60,407 nucleotides of DNA from Lachnospiraceae bacterium. Its GTDB lineage: Bacteria; Bacillota; Clostridia; Lachnospirales; Lachnospiraceae. The stretch covers positions 1-60,407 of the forward strand of contig CAAEMZ010000027.1 of the NCBI GenBank assembly GCA_900757195.1, written 5' to 3'. The stretch's first letter is position 1. Every line of letters begins with the position of its first letter. A program made the position numbers and the translations under genes. The notes beneath the pieces are model-generated. The model ran no database searches, was not told the origin of the DNA, and worked only from the letters and a program-made list of their open reading frames with translations. Of this stretch, positions 7,625-16,263 are shown piece by piece.

Positions 7625-9673
7625 TTATATCGCTCCTTCTTTCTGCATATCTGTAATCGTCTTTTTCACAAGTTCTTCGGCATCTCCCTCCGTCATATCC
7701 AGGAGCTGTGCCCCGGCAATCGTACTGTGACCACCGCCGCCGATCCGTTCCATAACAAGCTGGACATTGATGCCGTCCACGCCCTCCATCGAGCGGGCGC
7801 TGACATAAATAGTATCCTTTATCCGCGTAAATACAAAGGACGCCTTAATTCCGGTAATATTAAGCAGTTCATTTGCCACCTGGGCGCCGACGATCGTTGG
7901 ACTTTCAAGCCCCTCTGCCGGACATACGGCATAGGCCATATCATTTTCCATCTCCGCATGGCGCACTGCCTCCGCCCGGGCCCGGTAGATTTCCATACTG
8001 TCTCTGAAAGCCAGATGGACACGGGTAATATCCGCACCGCTTTTCTTTAAGAAAGCTGCCGCTTCAAAGGTCCGCACACCAGTCTTGCTGGCAAAATTAT
8101 TGGTATCAATCATCAGTCCGGCAAACATGGCGTCGGCTTCAATCGGACGGAGCTTCACCCCGTCTGTAATATACTGAAGAATCTCCGCCACCATTTCACA
8201 GGCTGAAGACGCATAGGGTTCAATATAGGACAGCACCGGACTTTCTATGGATTCGCTGCTCTGGCGGTGATGATCCAGAACAACCACGGTCTTTGTCCGG
8301 TTGAGAAGCTCCGGCCCCTCCGTATATGACGGGCGGTTCACATCCACGACCACCAGGGCAGTTTCCATATTCATAATAGCCGCAGCTTCACTGCTTTTTA
8401 AAAACATATCCGGCTCATATTCCGGATTATCTTTGAAGGTATTCAAAATCGGCTGAACCGATGTCGTTATATCGTTAATGACAATGTGGGCCGGTTTATT
8501 TAATGCCTTGGCCGCCCGATACACGCCGATAGCGGAACCGAAGCTGTCCACATCCCCGACCTTATGGCCCATAATAACTACCTGATCCTTGCCGAGAATG
8601 ATCTGTTTTAACGCATGGGCCTTCACACGGGCTTTGACACGGGTTCCCTTCTCGACCTGTTTCGTCTTTCCACCATAGTAAGAAATCTTGTCTCCGGCTT
8701 TGACAACGGCCTGATCGCCGCCCCGTCCAAGGGCCAGATCAATGGCATTCTGGGCCCATCCAAAGGACTGGCCGTAGGAAATGGCATTCATTCCCACACC
8801 GATGCACATGGTCACCGACATTTCATTACCGATGTTGATCTCCCGGACTTCATCCAGAATCGAAAAGCGGCTGGACTGAATCGCAGACATGTGCTTATGA
8901 TTGACCACAAAAATATACCGGTCCTTCTCCACCTTGGTTATAATGGCATCATAGGACTGCATATATTTTGTAATTTTTCGTTCAATCAGCGCTGCCAGCA
9001 ATGACCGTCGGACTTCCTCCGTACTGCTCATCGCCTCTTCAAAGTTATCAATAAAAATAATTCCCGCCACCAGCTTCTGTTCCTGATTCTCCCGGATATA
9101 ACGGCGTATATCCGTTTCATCAAACATAAACATGGCGATCAGCAGATTCTCCGGATGGTCAAAGCCCACCAGATTATTATGTTCCGCAAAATCCTCCACA
9201 TGCATCCGGCAAAACTCTGTCCGGTAAATCCGGTCCTCATGGACAATCTCCAGATAACTCTTTTCCTTCATCTCCTGAATCTTTTCAAAATCCACCGCCG
9301 GGAAAATCGCCTGAATATTTTTCCTCACAGCCAGACTGCCGACCAGAGAAGAAAGCGCTTCATTTCCCCACATCAGCTTCCCTGAAGCATCCAAAACGCC
9401 ATAAGGCACTTCCAGATCATGAAGGAGTTTCTTCTGCACCTGACCGTATTCCAGCCCAAAATTGATCAGCTCCTCTGTAATGGCCGGTTTTGAATAGAAG
9501 GAGACAACAATGGAAAAAATAAGATGCACCAGGAAAAACACGCCCATCAGAATACCCGCCTGATGATCCAGTACAAAAACACCGATAGCCATCGCCGCCA
9601 CAATGATGTTAAGTATAATCGGCCATCTCAGGTACCATTTTAAACGCCCTTTGATTTCCATATCATTATTCAT
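7625..9673 (-). CDS. gdpP: Cyclic-di-AMP phosphodiesterase GdpP
   Basis: 682 aa. Two N-terminal membrane helices (~15-60), a PAS-like domain (~85-150), a degenerate GGDEF domain (~175-305), a DHH domain (~365-510; GHKVGDVDSFGSA, VVLDHHRQ) and DHHA1 with RIGGGGHSTIAGAQ near 650. The protein hydrolyses c-di-AMP to pApA at the membrane, controlling potassium/osmotic balance and wall stress. It is the first gene of the gdpP-rplI-dnaB operon. The GGDEF region lacks the GGDEF signature, as usual for the family. Confidence 0.95.
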   Translation of the reverse strand: MNNDMEIKGRLKWYLRWPIILNIIVAAMAIGVFVLDHQAGILMGVFFLVHLIFSIVVSFYSKPAITEELINFGLEYGQVQKKLLHDLEVPYGVLDASGKLMWGNEALSSLVGSLAVRKNIQAIFPAVDFEKIQEMKEKSYLEIVHEDRIYRTEFCRMHVEDFAEHNNLVGFDHPENLLIAMFMFDETDIRRYIRENQEQKLVAGIIFIDNFEEAMSSTEEVRRSLLAALIERKITKYMQSYDAIITKVEKDRYIFVVNHKHMSAIQSSRFSILDEVREINIGNEMSVTMCIGVGMNAISYGQSFGWAQNAIDLALGRGGDQAVVKAGDKISYYGGKTKQVEKGTRVKARVKAHALKQIILGKDQVVIMGHKVGDVDSFGSAIGVYRAAKALNKPAHIVINDITTSVQPILNTFKDNPEYEPDMFLKSSEAAAIMNMETALVVVDVNRPSYTEGPELLNRTKTVVVLDHHRQSSESIESPVLSYIEPYASSACEMVAEILQYITDGVKLRPIEADAMFAGLMIDTNNFASKTGVRTFEAAAFLKKSGADITRVHLAFRDSMEIYRARAEAVRHAEMENDMAYAVCPAEGLESPTIVGAQVANELLNITGIKASFVFTRIKDTIYVSARSMEGVDGINVQLVMERIGGGGHSTIAGAQLLDMTEGDAEELVKKTITDMQKEGAI

Positions 9674-9780
9674 ATTCTACCTCATTATTTCTGATTATTT
9701 TCCAATTCAGCTACACGATTATCCTTTATTATAGCATTTTACCGGGTGCTGGTAAATACCTCTTTCGTATTTCCACCGTG

Positions 9781-9836
9781 TTGACATCCGGCTGCCAATC
9801 CTTTAAACTTATTTTATATCTCTTCGGATATAAAAT
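9781..9836 (+). promoter_or_regulatory. Promoter and 5' hairpin of the DJ-1-like gene
   Basis: TTGACA (9781-9786) and TAAACT (9804-9809) are 17 nt apart. Immediately downstream, a perfect inverted repeat ATTTTATATC-TCTTCG-GATATAAAAT (9811-9836) would lie at the transcript's 5' end. It could be an operator or a stabilising 5' stem; it lacks a T-run and so is not a terminator. Confidence 0.6.
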
Positions 9837-9859
9837 AACACAGAAAGAAGGTGCCTGTA

Positions 9860-10414
9860 ATGAGTCAGGTCTGTATCTTTTTTGCACCGGGCCTTGAAGA
9901 AATCGAAGGTTTGACTGTCGTCGATTTAATGCGCCGGGCAGGTATTTCCATTCAGGTGGTCTCTGTCGCCGATACGCTTGATATCACCGGAGCCCACAAT
10001 ATCCATATCACCGCAGACGCACTGCTGTCGGATACGGATTTTTCCGATACTGAAATGCTCGTTCTTCCGGGCGGCGCGCCGGGAACCTGTAACCTTGAAG
10101 CCTGCGGCCCGCTGATGGATTTATTAAAAGATTTTTATCGTCAGGGCAAATACGTTGGAGCCATCTGCGCTGCACCGATGATCTTCGGTCATCTGGGATT
10201 TTTAGAAGGCCGGAAGGCCACCAGCTATCCGGGATTTGAAAAAGAACTTCGCGGCGCCGATGTTGTCACCGATGCCGCTGTCGTTGACGGCCATGTAATT
10301 ACCAGCCGGGGCCTCGGCACTGCCATTGAATTTGCCGCCGCCCTGATCGCTCTTTTAAAAGATGAGGAAACGGCAAAGAACATCAAAGACGAAGTCATGT
10401 ATACAGAAAGATAA
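9860..10414 (+). CDS. DJ-1/PfpI family protein
   Basis: 184 aa from the ATG at 9860 (GAAGG 8 nt upstream; the GTG at 9851 overlaps that site). It is a class I glutamine-amidotransferase-like fold with the nucleophile elbow GAICAAP (Cys103), an acidic residue in GLEEIEG (~13-16) and VLPGGAPG at ~68-75. This matches the bacterial DJ-1/YajL subfamily, proposed to act in oxidative or carbonyl stress. The biochemical role of this member is not established. It is co-oriented with the C_GCAxxG_C_C gene 15 nt downstream. Confidence 0.88.
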   Translation: MSQVCIFFAPGLEEIEGLTVVDLMRRAGISIQVVSVADTLDITGAHNIHITADALLSDTDFSDTEMLVLPGGAPGTCNLEACGPLMDLLKDFYRQGKYVGAICAAPMIFGHLGFLEGRKATSYPGFEKELRGADVVTDAAVVDGHVITSRGLGTAIEFAAALIALLKDEETAKNIKDEVMYTER

Positions 10415-10429
10415 TTCAAAGGAGACGTT

Positions 10430-10843
10430 ATGTCAGAAAGAACAAAAAAAGCGCTGGAAAACCATGACAGAAACTATAACTGCTGTCAGTCGGTCGCCTG
10501 CGCTTACTGCGATTTAATCGGCGTGGATGAAGAGACCATGTTTAAAGCCGGTGAGGCTTTCGGTCTCGGCATGGGCTGTACCAACGGCACCTGCGGCGCC
10601 ATCGCCGGCGCTGTCCTGCTCGCCGGATTCAAAAACAGCACGGGGAATCTTGAACATCCCGATTCCAAAGCATCGACCTATAAACTTTCCGCGGCCATTT
10701 TAAAGGAATTCGAGGACAAAAACGGCGCAACCGCCTGCCGTGATTTAAAGGGTATCGGCACCGGAAAAGTGCTGCGCTCCTGTCCGGGCTGCATCGAAGA
10801 TGCGGCGGAAATTGTGGAGAAAGTGCTGGAACTGAAAGAATGA
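10430..10843 (+). CDS. C_GCAxxG_C_C family protein (probable redox protein)
   Basis: 137 aa. It carries the family pattern: an early NCCQSVACAYC segment, GLGMGCTNGTCGAIAGAVLL in the middle (~48-67) and CRDLKGIGTG...CPGCIEDAAEIVE near the end. Members are Cys-rich proteins of anaerobes, some with predicted metal or haem binding; none is well characterised. It is probably in one operon with the DJ-1-like gene, which suggests a redox or stress role (inference). Confidence 0.88.
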   Translation: MSERTKKALENHDRNYNCCQSVACAYCDLIGVDEETMFKAGEAFGLGMGCTNGTCGAIAGAVLLAGFKNSTGNLEHPDSKASTYKLSAAILKEFEDKNGATACRDLKGIGTGKVLRSCPGCIEDAAEIVEKVLELKE

Positions 10844-10857
10844 AACATCACATCAAA

Positions 10858-10881
10858 AGACCTGCCGAAACCGGCAGGTCT
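10858..10881. terminator. Bidirectional terminator
   Basis: Perfect stem AGACCTGCCG / CGGCAGGTCT with an A-rich loop, preceded by A4 and followed by a T-rich stretch. It serves the C_GCAxxG_C_C gene and the convergent lactate permease 1 gene. Confidence 0.85.
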
Positions 10882-10921
10882 TTCTTATTTTTTATTGATT
10901 CAATTATTTTATAAACAATTC

Positions 10922-12604
10922 CTATGCAATCGGATTAAATCCTGTCAGGATCAGACCGCCGAGAATCAGGATTGTCAGTGCTGCATAAATCAGACACGGA
11001 ACAACGTTGGAACGCATCAGACGACCTTCTGCACCGATTGTACCGCAGGTTGCACATGCAGAAACGATATTGTTTACACAAACCATGTTACCCATAGCGC
11101 CACCCATTACCTGCATTGCCAGAATCAGCATTGTTGAAAGGCCGAGACGTACAGCAGCAGCGTACTGGAGTGTGGAGAACAGTGTACAGGATACTGTTGC
11201 GGAACCGGAGATAAATGCTCCGATAACACCGATCAATGGAGCAACAACGATATAAGCTTTACCAAAGAGGTCTGCCATACCATTTGCCATAACGATTAAC
11301 ATACTGTCCATACCGCTGTTGTTGAACTGAGCACCGGAGCTCTTGAACAACTGAACCATGGCGATACCGAAAAGTAATGCGATTGCAGCGCCTGCAACCA
11401 TCGAGAATGTGGTCTTCCAGGCTGCCTTAACCTGTTCGCCTTTCATCTTGTGCAGAGGAATAATTATCAGTGCAACAAGGATGAATGGAAGAACACCAGG
11501 GTTCCATGCCCATTTCCATGCAAAGTTAACTTCAACACCAAAGATGTGGCTGACTGCGATAGCGAACGGTGCTTTTGTAACGTTCAGGATCGCTTTAATA
11601 CCTGTCTGAGGAATACGTGTTAATACGAGGATCAGAGCGATAATACCATAAGGTACCCATGCCATAACCGGAGACATCGTTGTCTGCACTTTCATGGATT
11701 CATCTTCCTGAACATCCTGAGTGGATTTCCAGTGATCTGCCCATGAAGAGCGTTCCGGGAATTCGAATTTCGTCTTAGGAACGAGAATACCTTTCTGAGC
11801 CGTAAGTACACAGATAACCAGAGCAACCAGAGCACCGATCAGAGATGGGAATTCCGGTCCGAGGAAAGCTGCACAGATTAAATATGGAACAACGAATGCC
11901 ACTGCGGACATTAAAATGTAAGGAATCACTTCGATTGCATATTTGATGGATTTATCTTTACCGAACATTTTAACCATCATACATACCGTAATGAAAATAA
12001 TAATCGGACAAATGATCGCACTAGGAATAGCAACCCATTTTGTCAGACCTAATTTCCATGCTTCAGCATTTGTAACGCCTGCGCCTGCAAGTTCACTGCT
12101 TACCATGTTGAATGCGGTATTTGTCGGAGTACCAACAGCACCGTAAGCAACTGGTGTACTGTTCAGAATCAGCGCACACATGGCTGCACAAAGCGGCGGG
12201 AATCCCAGTCCGATCAACAGCGGAGCTGCAAGAGCTGCAGGAGTACCGAAACCGGCAGCGCCCTCGATAAATGCACCAAACATGAAACCGATAATAACTA
12301 CCTGAATACGCGGGTCATCACTAACGTTTGTAAACATACGGTTAATAACGCCCATACCACCGGATTGCTTCAATGTGTTCATAATGAGAATCGCACCGAA
12401 GATGATGACGATGGTATCAATGGAGCCGAGGAAACCTGCAATTGTCTGAGCTGCGATGGTGATAAGATCCATCTTCCAGAATGCGAAACAAACAATCGCT
12501 GTAATTAACCAGGCCAGTGGAAGCGCAATTTTTGCAGGCCAGTTAAATCCGGCCATCACAATGATGGTTACGATAATTGGAATAAAAGCAATAATAGCAT
12601 ACAT
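10922..12604 (-). CDS. lctP: L-lactate permease (LctP family), copy 1
   Basis: 560 aa with about 13 hydrophobic segments, the size and pattern of the LctP family, which imports L-lactate, D-lactate and glycolate with protons. Recognisable blocks are GFMFGAFIEGAAGFGTPAA (~107-125), the VGTPTNTAF region and SGSATVSCTLFSTLQ (~468-482). It follows the uxaA pair on the same strand but has its own promoter 75-110 nt upstream and an upstream terminator. A second LctP lies at the window's right edge. The promoter overlaps a Rex-like palindrome. Confidence 0.93.
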   Translation of the reverse strand: MYAIIAFIPIIVTIIVMAGFNWPAKIALPLAWLITAIVCFAFWKMDLITIAAQTIAGFLGSIDTIVIIFGAILIMNTLKQSGGMGVINRMFTNVSDDPRIQVVIIGFMFGAFIEGAAGFGTPAALAAPLLIGLGFPPLCAAMCALILNSTPVAYGAVGTPTNTAFNMVSSELAGAGVTNAEAWKLGLTKWVAIPSAIICPIIIFITVCMMVKMFGKDKSIKYAIEVIPYILMSAVAFVVPYLICAAFLGPEFPSLIGALVALVICVLTAQKGILVPKTKFEFPERSSWADHWKSTQDVQEDESMKVQTTMSPVMAWVPYGIIALILVLTRIPQTGIKAILNVTKAPFAIAVSHIFGVEVNFAWKWAWNPGVLPFILVALIIIPLHKMKGEQVKAAWKTTFSMVAGAAIALLFGIAMVQLFKSSGAQFNNSGMDSMLIVMANGMADLFGKAYIVVAPLIGVIGAFISGSATVSCTLFSTLQYAAAVRLGLSTMLILAMQVMGGAMGNMVCVNNIVSACATCGTIGAEGRLMRSNVVPCLIYAALTILILGGLILTGFNPIA

Positions 12605-12679
12605 GTAAAATCCCCCTTTTTTAAATCTTTCTGACTTCCTATTACCTTGGATTTTGATGTCAACGAGTTCCTTTTCATA

Positions 12680-12714
12680 TTGTTAATAATATTACAATTT
12701 TTCCGTCAAGTCAA
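12680..12714 (-). promoter_or_regulatory. lctP1 promoter overlapped by Rex-like palindrome
   Basis: On the minus strand TTGACT (12709-12714) and TATTAT (12686-12691) are spaced by 17 nt. The -10 lies within TTGTTAATAATATTACAA (12680-12697), which matches the clostridial Rex consensus TTGTTAAnnnnTTAACAA at all but two fixed positions. A Rex repressor bound here would block transcription when NAD+ is abundant. Site identity is inferred from similarity. Confidence 0.55.
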
Positions 12715-12881
12715 TAGTTTTTTATATATTTTGCACATTTTTAAATCTTCCTTATCATTTCTTTTATGCAATCTGTATCTTTTTATACTTTTTTAATATT
12801 TTTTTCACATTCTTTTTTGATTTAAATTAACTGTTATGTCAATTTTCATCGTTATAAATTGTATATTCTGCACATATCAAC

Positions 12882-12918
12882 TGGTATATTCGCCGAATAA
12901 ACCAAATTGGTTCGACCA
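12882..12918. promoter_or_regulatory. Candidate FadR/LldR-type operators upstream of lctP1
   Basis: Two adjacent palindromes: an 11-bp-arm inverted repeat TGGTATATTCG / CGAATAAACCA around one central base (12882-12904, one mismatch) and TGGTTCGACCA (12908-12918), which fits the GntR/FadR-subfamily pattern TGGTnnnACCA. They lie ~280-310 bp upstream of lctP1, far for simple promoter blocking. The FadR-type regulator encoded at 58058-58750 is a candidate binder. Confidence 0.45.
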
Positions 12919-12972
12919 CTTGAAACACTTTTTTAGTCAACTTCGTTATTTATTTAACGTTATCACTTTTAG

Positions 12973-13007
12973 AAAACGGGAAGGCAATTTAAATGCCCTC
13001 CCGCTTT
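12973..13007 (-). terminator. Intrinsic terminator of the uxaA pair
   Basis: On the minus strand GCGGGAGGGCATTT / AAATTGCCTTCCCG forms a stem followed by TTTTCT. It starts a few bases beyond the large-subunit stop and separates the dehydratase genes from lctP1. The rest of the 410-bp gap (12605-13014) is AT-rich with no coding frame. Confidence 0.75.
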
Positions 13008-13014
13008 CGGAATA

Positions 13015-14178
13015 TCAAATGACCGGTCCCAATGTATAAATATCCATCGACTGACTATATTTTATCGTTTCACCCTTTGTCTGCTCGCCGGAAAGAATCC
13101 GCAGCAGATGGGCAAAAGCTTCCTCGCCGACTTCCTCAATGGATGCCCGGCCTTCGATAATCCGTCCCGCATTAATGTCCATATCGTTCTGCATCCGTTC
13201 ATAGGTATTCGGATTGCCGCAGATTTTCAGCACCGGAAGGATCGGAAATCCCTGAGGTGCGCCCCGTCCCGTGGAAAAGAGAATACACTGAGCGCCTGTC
13301 GCCGCCATTCCTGTAAGGATTTCGATTTCCCGTCCCGGCGTATCTTTAATCCATAATCCCTTTTGATCTGTCACGATATCCGCATATTCCATAACACCCT
13401 GAATCGGTTTTGTTCCGGATTTTACAATGGCGCCAAGCGATTTCTCTTCGATCGAGCTTAAGCCCCCGGCAATATTTCCCGGTGTCGGCTGACCTTTACG
13501 CATATCGCAGCCCAGAGATTTCGCCCGGGCTTCCATCGCAGCCACCTTTTCAAAAATCTTCGCACCGACCTCCGGTGTCACGCCGCGCCGCGCAAGAATA
13601 TGCTCTGCGCCGATAAACTCGGTAGTCTCTCCGAAAACAACCGTACCTCCCAGATCGACGATTTTATCGGCCACATAACCGATGACACAATTCGATGCCA
13701 GACCGCTGGTCGCATCGGATCCGCCGCACTTAATCCCCATCACATAATTGGAGATATCCACCGGCTGACGCTGCATCCCCGATATCTGCATCGAAAGCTT
13801 CTGAGCCGCCCGGACACCTTCGGCAATGGCGTTTGTCATGCCGCCAAGCTCCTGAATACCGATCACTTCCACCGGCTTTCCGGAAGCCTGAATCGTTTTA
13901 TACAGCCGTTCAACATCCGTGCCTTCACAGCCCAGGCTGACGATCAGCACTGCGCCCACATTCGGATGAAGTCCCAGCCCGATCAGTGTATCCGTCACCC
14001 GCTCCAGATCCGGAGGAAGCTGGCAGCAGCCCTGATGGTGGAACAGCCCCTTTGTATTCAGCGTCTGTGACACAATCGCGTCCACAACTTCATTGGCACA
14101 GACAACACTCGGTATCACTGCAACATAATTTCTCGAACCGGCCTTTCCGTCCGGCCGTACATATCCCATAAAATCCAT
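13015..14178 (-). CDS. UxaA family dehydratase/lyase, large subunit
   Basis: 387 aa, corresponding to the catalytic C-terminal part of altronate/galactarate dehydratases (UxaA/GarD). It starts GYVRPDGKAGSRNYVAVIPSV and has GLFHHQGCCQ, SLGCEGTD, GIKCGGSDATSGLASN and STGRGAPQGFP, the Cys-rich metal-binding signature of the family. It is paired with the SAF-domain small subunit 14 nt upstream. Substrate options from the family are altronate, galactarate or (2R)-sulfolactate (SuyAB-type). The sequence alone does not decide. No uronate-pathway genes are nearby; the next gene downstream is a lactate permease. Confidence 0.85.
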   Translation of the reverse strand: MDFMGYVRPDGKAGSRNYVAVIPSVVCANEVVDAIVSQTLNTKGLFHHQGCCQLPPDLERVTDTLIGLGLHPNVGAVLIVSLGCEGTDVERLYKTIQASGKPVEVIGIQELGGMTNAIAEGVRAAQKLSMQISGMQRQPVDISNYVMGIKCGGSDATSGLASNCVIGYVADKIVDLGGTVVFGETTEFIGAEHILARRGVTPEVGAKIFEKVAAMEARAKSLGCDMRKGQPTPGNIAGGLSSIEEKSLGAIVKSGTKPIQGVMEYADIVTDQKGLWIKDTPGREIEILTGMAATGAQCILFSTGRGAPQGFPILPVLKICGNPNTYERMQNDMDINAGRIIEGRASIEEVGEEAFAHLLRILSGEQTKGETIKYSQSMDIYTLGPVI

Positions 14179-14192
14179 TGTCTTTCCCCCCG

Positions 14193-14492
14193 TTACTTTA
14201 AATCGCCTCTGGCTCTCTGACTGTCCAGATTATGTACATGCACATAGGCTCCGGTATCAATATCCGCCGTTGCCACACCGATTTCCTCGCCGTATTTGAT
14301 GATCGGTTCTCCCTTTTTTATCGGCTTCACCGCCACTTTATGTCCGTAAGGAATATCTGCAAGAAGTGTTTCCGACACAGAATTTCCCTTCTTATCCCGG
14401 ATTTGAACAACCATTCCCGCTTTGACATCATTTGCGAAAATCGTGGCTACATTATCCTTGTCATTCACCTTTAATGCCAGTATTTCTGTCAT
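14193..14492 (-). CDS. UxaA family dehydratase, SAF-domain small subunit
   Basis: 99 aa from the ATG at 14492, preceded by AAAGGAGAAGG; an upstream in-frame start would add an Arg-rich tail without a ribosome site. The SAF-like fold (ALKVNDKDNVATIFANDVKAG, DIPYGHKVAVKPI, YGEEIGVATADIDTGAYVHVHNL) corresponds to the N-terminal domain of UxaA. The split arrangement is common in clostridia. It is the first gene of a two-gene operon with its own promoter. Confidence 0.88.
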   Translation of the reverse strand: MTEILALKVNDKDNVATIFANDVKAGMVVQIRDKKGNSVSETLLADIPYGHKVAVKPIKKGEPIIKYGEEIGVATADIDTGAYVHVHNLDSQRARGDLK

Positions 14493-14542
14493 ATGAATCC
14501 TTCTCCTTTCCCTGAAGCGCCGCTTCATTTTCTTCTGCTTAA

Positions 14543-14571
14543 ATTATAGCGGATACTGACCTCTGATACAA
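14543..14571 (-). promoter_or_regulatory. Promoter of the uxaA pair
   Basis: Minus-strand TTGTAT (14566-14571) and TATAAT (14543-14548) with a 17-nt spacer. The leader contains a small GAAGCG/CGCTTC hairpin (14514-14526) just before the ribosome site. Confidence 0.6.
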
Positions 14572-14590
14572 GCCGCCAACTGTAAAATAT

Positions 14591-14615
14591 GCCATAACTT
14601 AAGTTCAGTCATGGC
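14591..14615 (-). terminator. Weak intrinsic terminator of spoVT
   Basis: Minus-strand stem GCCATGACT / AGTTATGGC with one G-T pair, followed by ATATTTTAC. It lies just beyond the spoVT stop. Confidence 0.45.
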
Positions 14616-14624
14616 ACATTTTTC

Positions 14625-15173
14625 TCACTGTTCAATTTGTCTGCCCAGAAATCCGGCGGCGGCTGCGGCCAGCTTTTTCTCCACTTCTCCCATGGATGTT
14701 TTATCATCTTTACTGGCGATGACCACCGAGCCGATGGCATCCCCTTCCGAAATGATCGGACAGATGACTTCATAACTGTAGCGTTCCGTTTCATTGTCGA
14801 GCAGCGGCACATAAGCCTTATCCCCGGCGGCGGCGGCCAGGATTTTTCTGCCCTCGATCAGCGTTTCCAGCGAACTGCTGACCGGCTTGTTTAATAACTC
14901 CCTTTTGCCCGTTCCTGCCGCCGCAATGTGATTGTCCCGGTCCGTAATACTCACAATATGCCCCGTATTCTGGGCCAGCGCTTCCGCATACTGTTTTGCA
15001 AATGCCCCGAGTTCGCCAATCGGTGAATATTTTTTTAAAATAATCTCTCCCTCCCGGTCCGTAAATATCTCCAGCGGATCGCCTTCCCGGATATGGAGTG
15101 TCTTTCGAATCTCTTTCGGGACCACAACGCGCCCGAGGTCATCAATTCTTCTTACAATTCCCGTAGCTTTCAT
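14625..15173 (-). CDS. spoVT: Stage V sporulation protein T (SpoVT)
   Basis: 182 aa, near the length of B. subtilis SpoVT (178). Residues 1-50 are an AbrB-type swapped-hairpin DNA-binding domain (MKATGIVRRIDDLGRVVVPK), followed by a GAF domain (~60-180). SpoVT tunes sigma-G regulon expression late in spore formation; its presence indicates endospore ability. The start at 15173 is chosen for this canonical N-terminus and AAAGGGG upstream; longer in-frame starts have no ribosome site. Confidence 0.95.
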   Translation of the reverse strand: MKATGIVRRIDDLGRVVVPKEIRKTLHIREGDPLEIFTDREGEIILKKYSPIGELGAFAKQYAEALAQNTGHIVSITDRDNHIAAAGTGKRELLNKPVSSSLETLIEGRKILAAAAGDKAYVPLLDNETERYSYEVICPIISEGDAIGSVVIASKDDKTSMGEVEKKLAAAAAGFLGRQIEQ

Positions 15174-15360
15174 ACAATTTACCCCTTTATACTGATGCTT
15201 TTTCTTTGAACTTGTTTTTTCATGTTTAGTATGACTCATTTTTCGGATTTTATGAGATAAAATTTCTGCACTTAACATACTTTTTACCATTTTTTCACCG
15301 GAAATATATAGCATAAACCTGTTTTTTCATGATATCCTATAAAACGGAGGAAAAAAAAGA

Positions 15361-16032
15361 ATGAATTATGAAAAGATAACCTATAAGATGGTTAAAGAAT
15401 CAAAAGAAGTCAATGCCTTTCTTGAAAAGGGCAATGAGTCCCTGGGCGTCCTTGGTTATACGGAACATTCCCGGAAACATGCGGCGAAGGTTGCTGAAAC
15501 ATCCGCCAGAATTCTGGAAACCCTCGGATATGATCCCCACCTGGTAGAACTGGCAAAAATTGCCGGATATATGCACGATATCGGAAACTGTGTCAACCGG
15601 CATGACCATCCCCACAGCGGCGCCATCATGGCCTTTACCCTGCTGAACCGCTGGAACGTCGATCCTCTGGATACCGCTGTCATCGTCAGCGCCATCGGCC
15701 AGCATGATGAACGGACCGGAACGGCTGTGGACCCTGTATCCGCTGCTTTGATCCTCGCCGACAAAACCGATGTCCGGCGGAACCGTGTCCGCAATCAGGT
15801 AAAGGAGACCTTCGACAAGCACGACCGGGTGAACTATGCCGCCCTGTCTTCCAAGCTTATTATCAATGCCGAAGATAAAACCGCCAAGTTGAAGATCGTC
15901 CTTGATGAAAACATCAGCTCCATCATGGACTATTTTGAAATTTTTATGCAGCGTATGCTGATGTGCAAGCGCGCCTCGGAACTTCTCGGCCTGAACTTTA
16001 AACTCATTGCCAACGGCAGAAAAATCTGCTAA
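15361..16032 (+). CDS. HD-domain phosphohydrolase
   Basis: 223 aa. An HD-type metal-dependent hydrolase: TEHSRKHA (first His), MHDIGNC (HD pair), HDHPHSG and the later Asp in ALILADKTDVRR form the metal site. The C-terminal ~70 residues form a DENISSIMDYFEIFM-type extension seen in a clostridial subfamily. The substrate is unknown (nucleotide or second-messenger hydrolysis in related families). The GGAGG ribosome site is 9-10 nt upstream. The small Cys-rich gene follows after 23 nt and is probably co-transcribed. Confidence 0.8.
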   Translation: MNYEKITYKMVKESKEVNAFLEKGNESLGVLGYTEHSRKHAAKVAETSARILETLGYDPHLVELAKIAGYMHDIGNCVNRHDHPHSGAIMAFTLLNRWNVDPLDTAVIVSAIGQHDERTGTAVDPVSAALILADKTDVRRNRVRNQVKETFDKHDRVNYAALSSKLIINAEDKTAKLKIVLDENISSIMDYFEIFMQRMLMCKRASELLGLNFKLIANGRKIC

Positions 16033-16055
16033 AATACATCCCGGAGGGATGTCAA

Positions 16056-16247
16056 ATGTCAAAAAAACAGCAGCAATCCAGTTGTGATACCTGTCTGTAT
16101 TACATATACGACGAGGATTATGAATCTTACATGTGCGACATGGATATGGACGAAGATGAATATGTCCGTCTTGTCACGGACAGCCACTATCAGTGTCCCT
16201 ACTATCAAAATGACAACGAATATGCCGTTGTCAAAAAACAGATGTAA
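16056..16247 (+). CDS. Small acidic Cys-containing protein (DUF6472-like)
   Basis: 63 aa preceded by GGAGG. It has CDTCLYYIYDEDYESYMC and CPYYQ, giving four Cys in a CxxC...C...C pattern that could bind one metal ion, in a very acidic Tyr-rich protein. It resembles the small DUF6472 family of clostridia as I recall it. Function unknown. The terminator follows directly. Confidence 0.75.
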   Translation: MSKKQQQSSCDTCLYYIYDEDYESYMCDMDMDEDEYVRLVTDSHYQCPYYQNDNEYAVVKKQM

Positions 16248-16263
16248 TCCGAATATTTTTGAA

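Noticed and set aside
12904..12925. GGTTCGAC resembling a tRNA T-loop.
   Set aside because: No acceptor, D or anticodon stems can be built around it; the palindrome TGGTTCGACCA explains it better.
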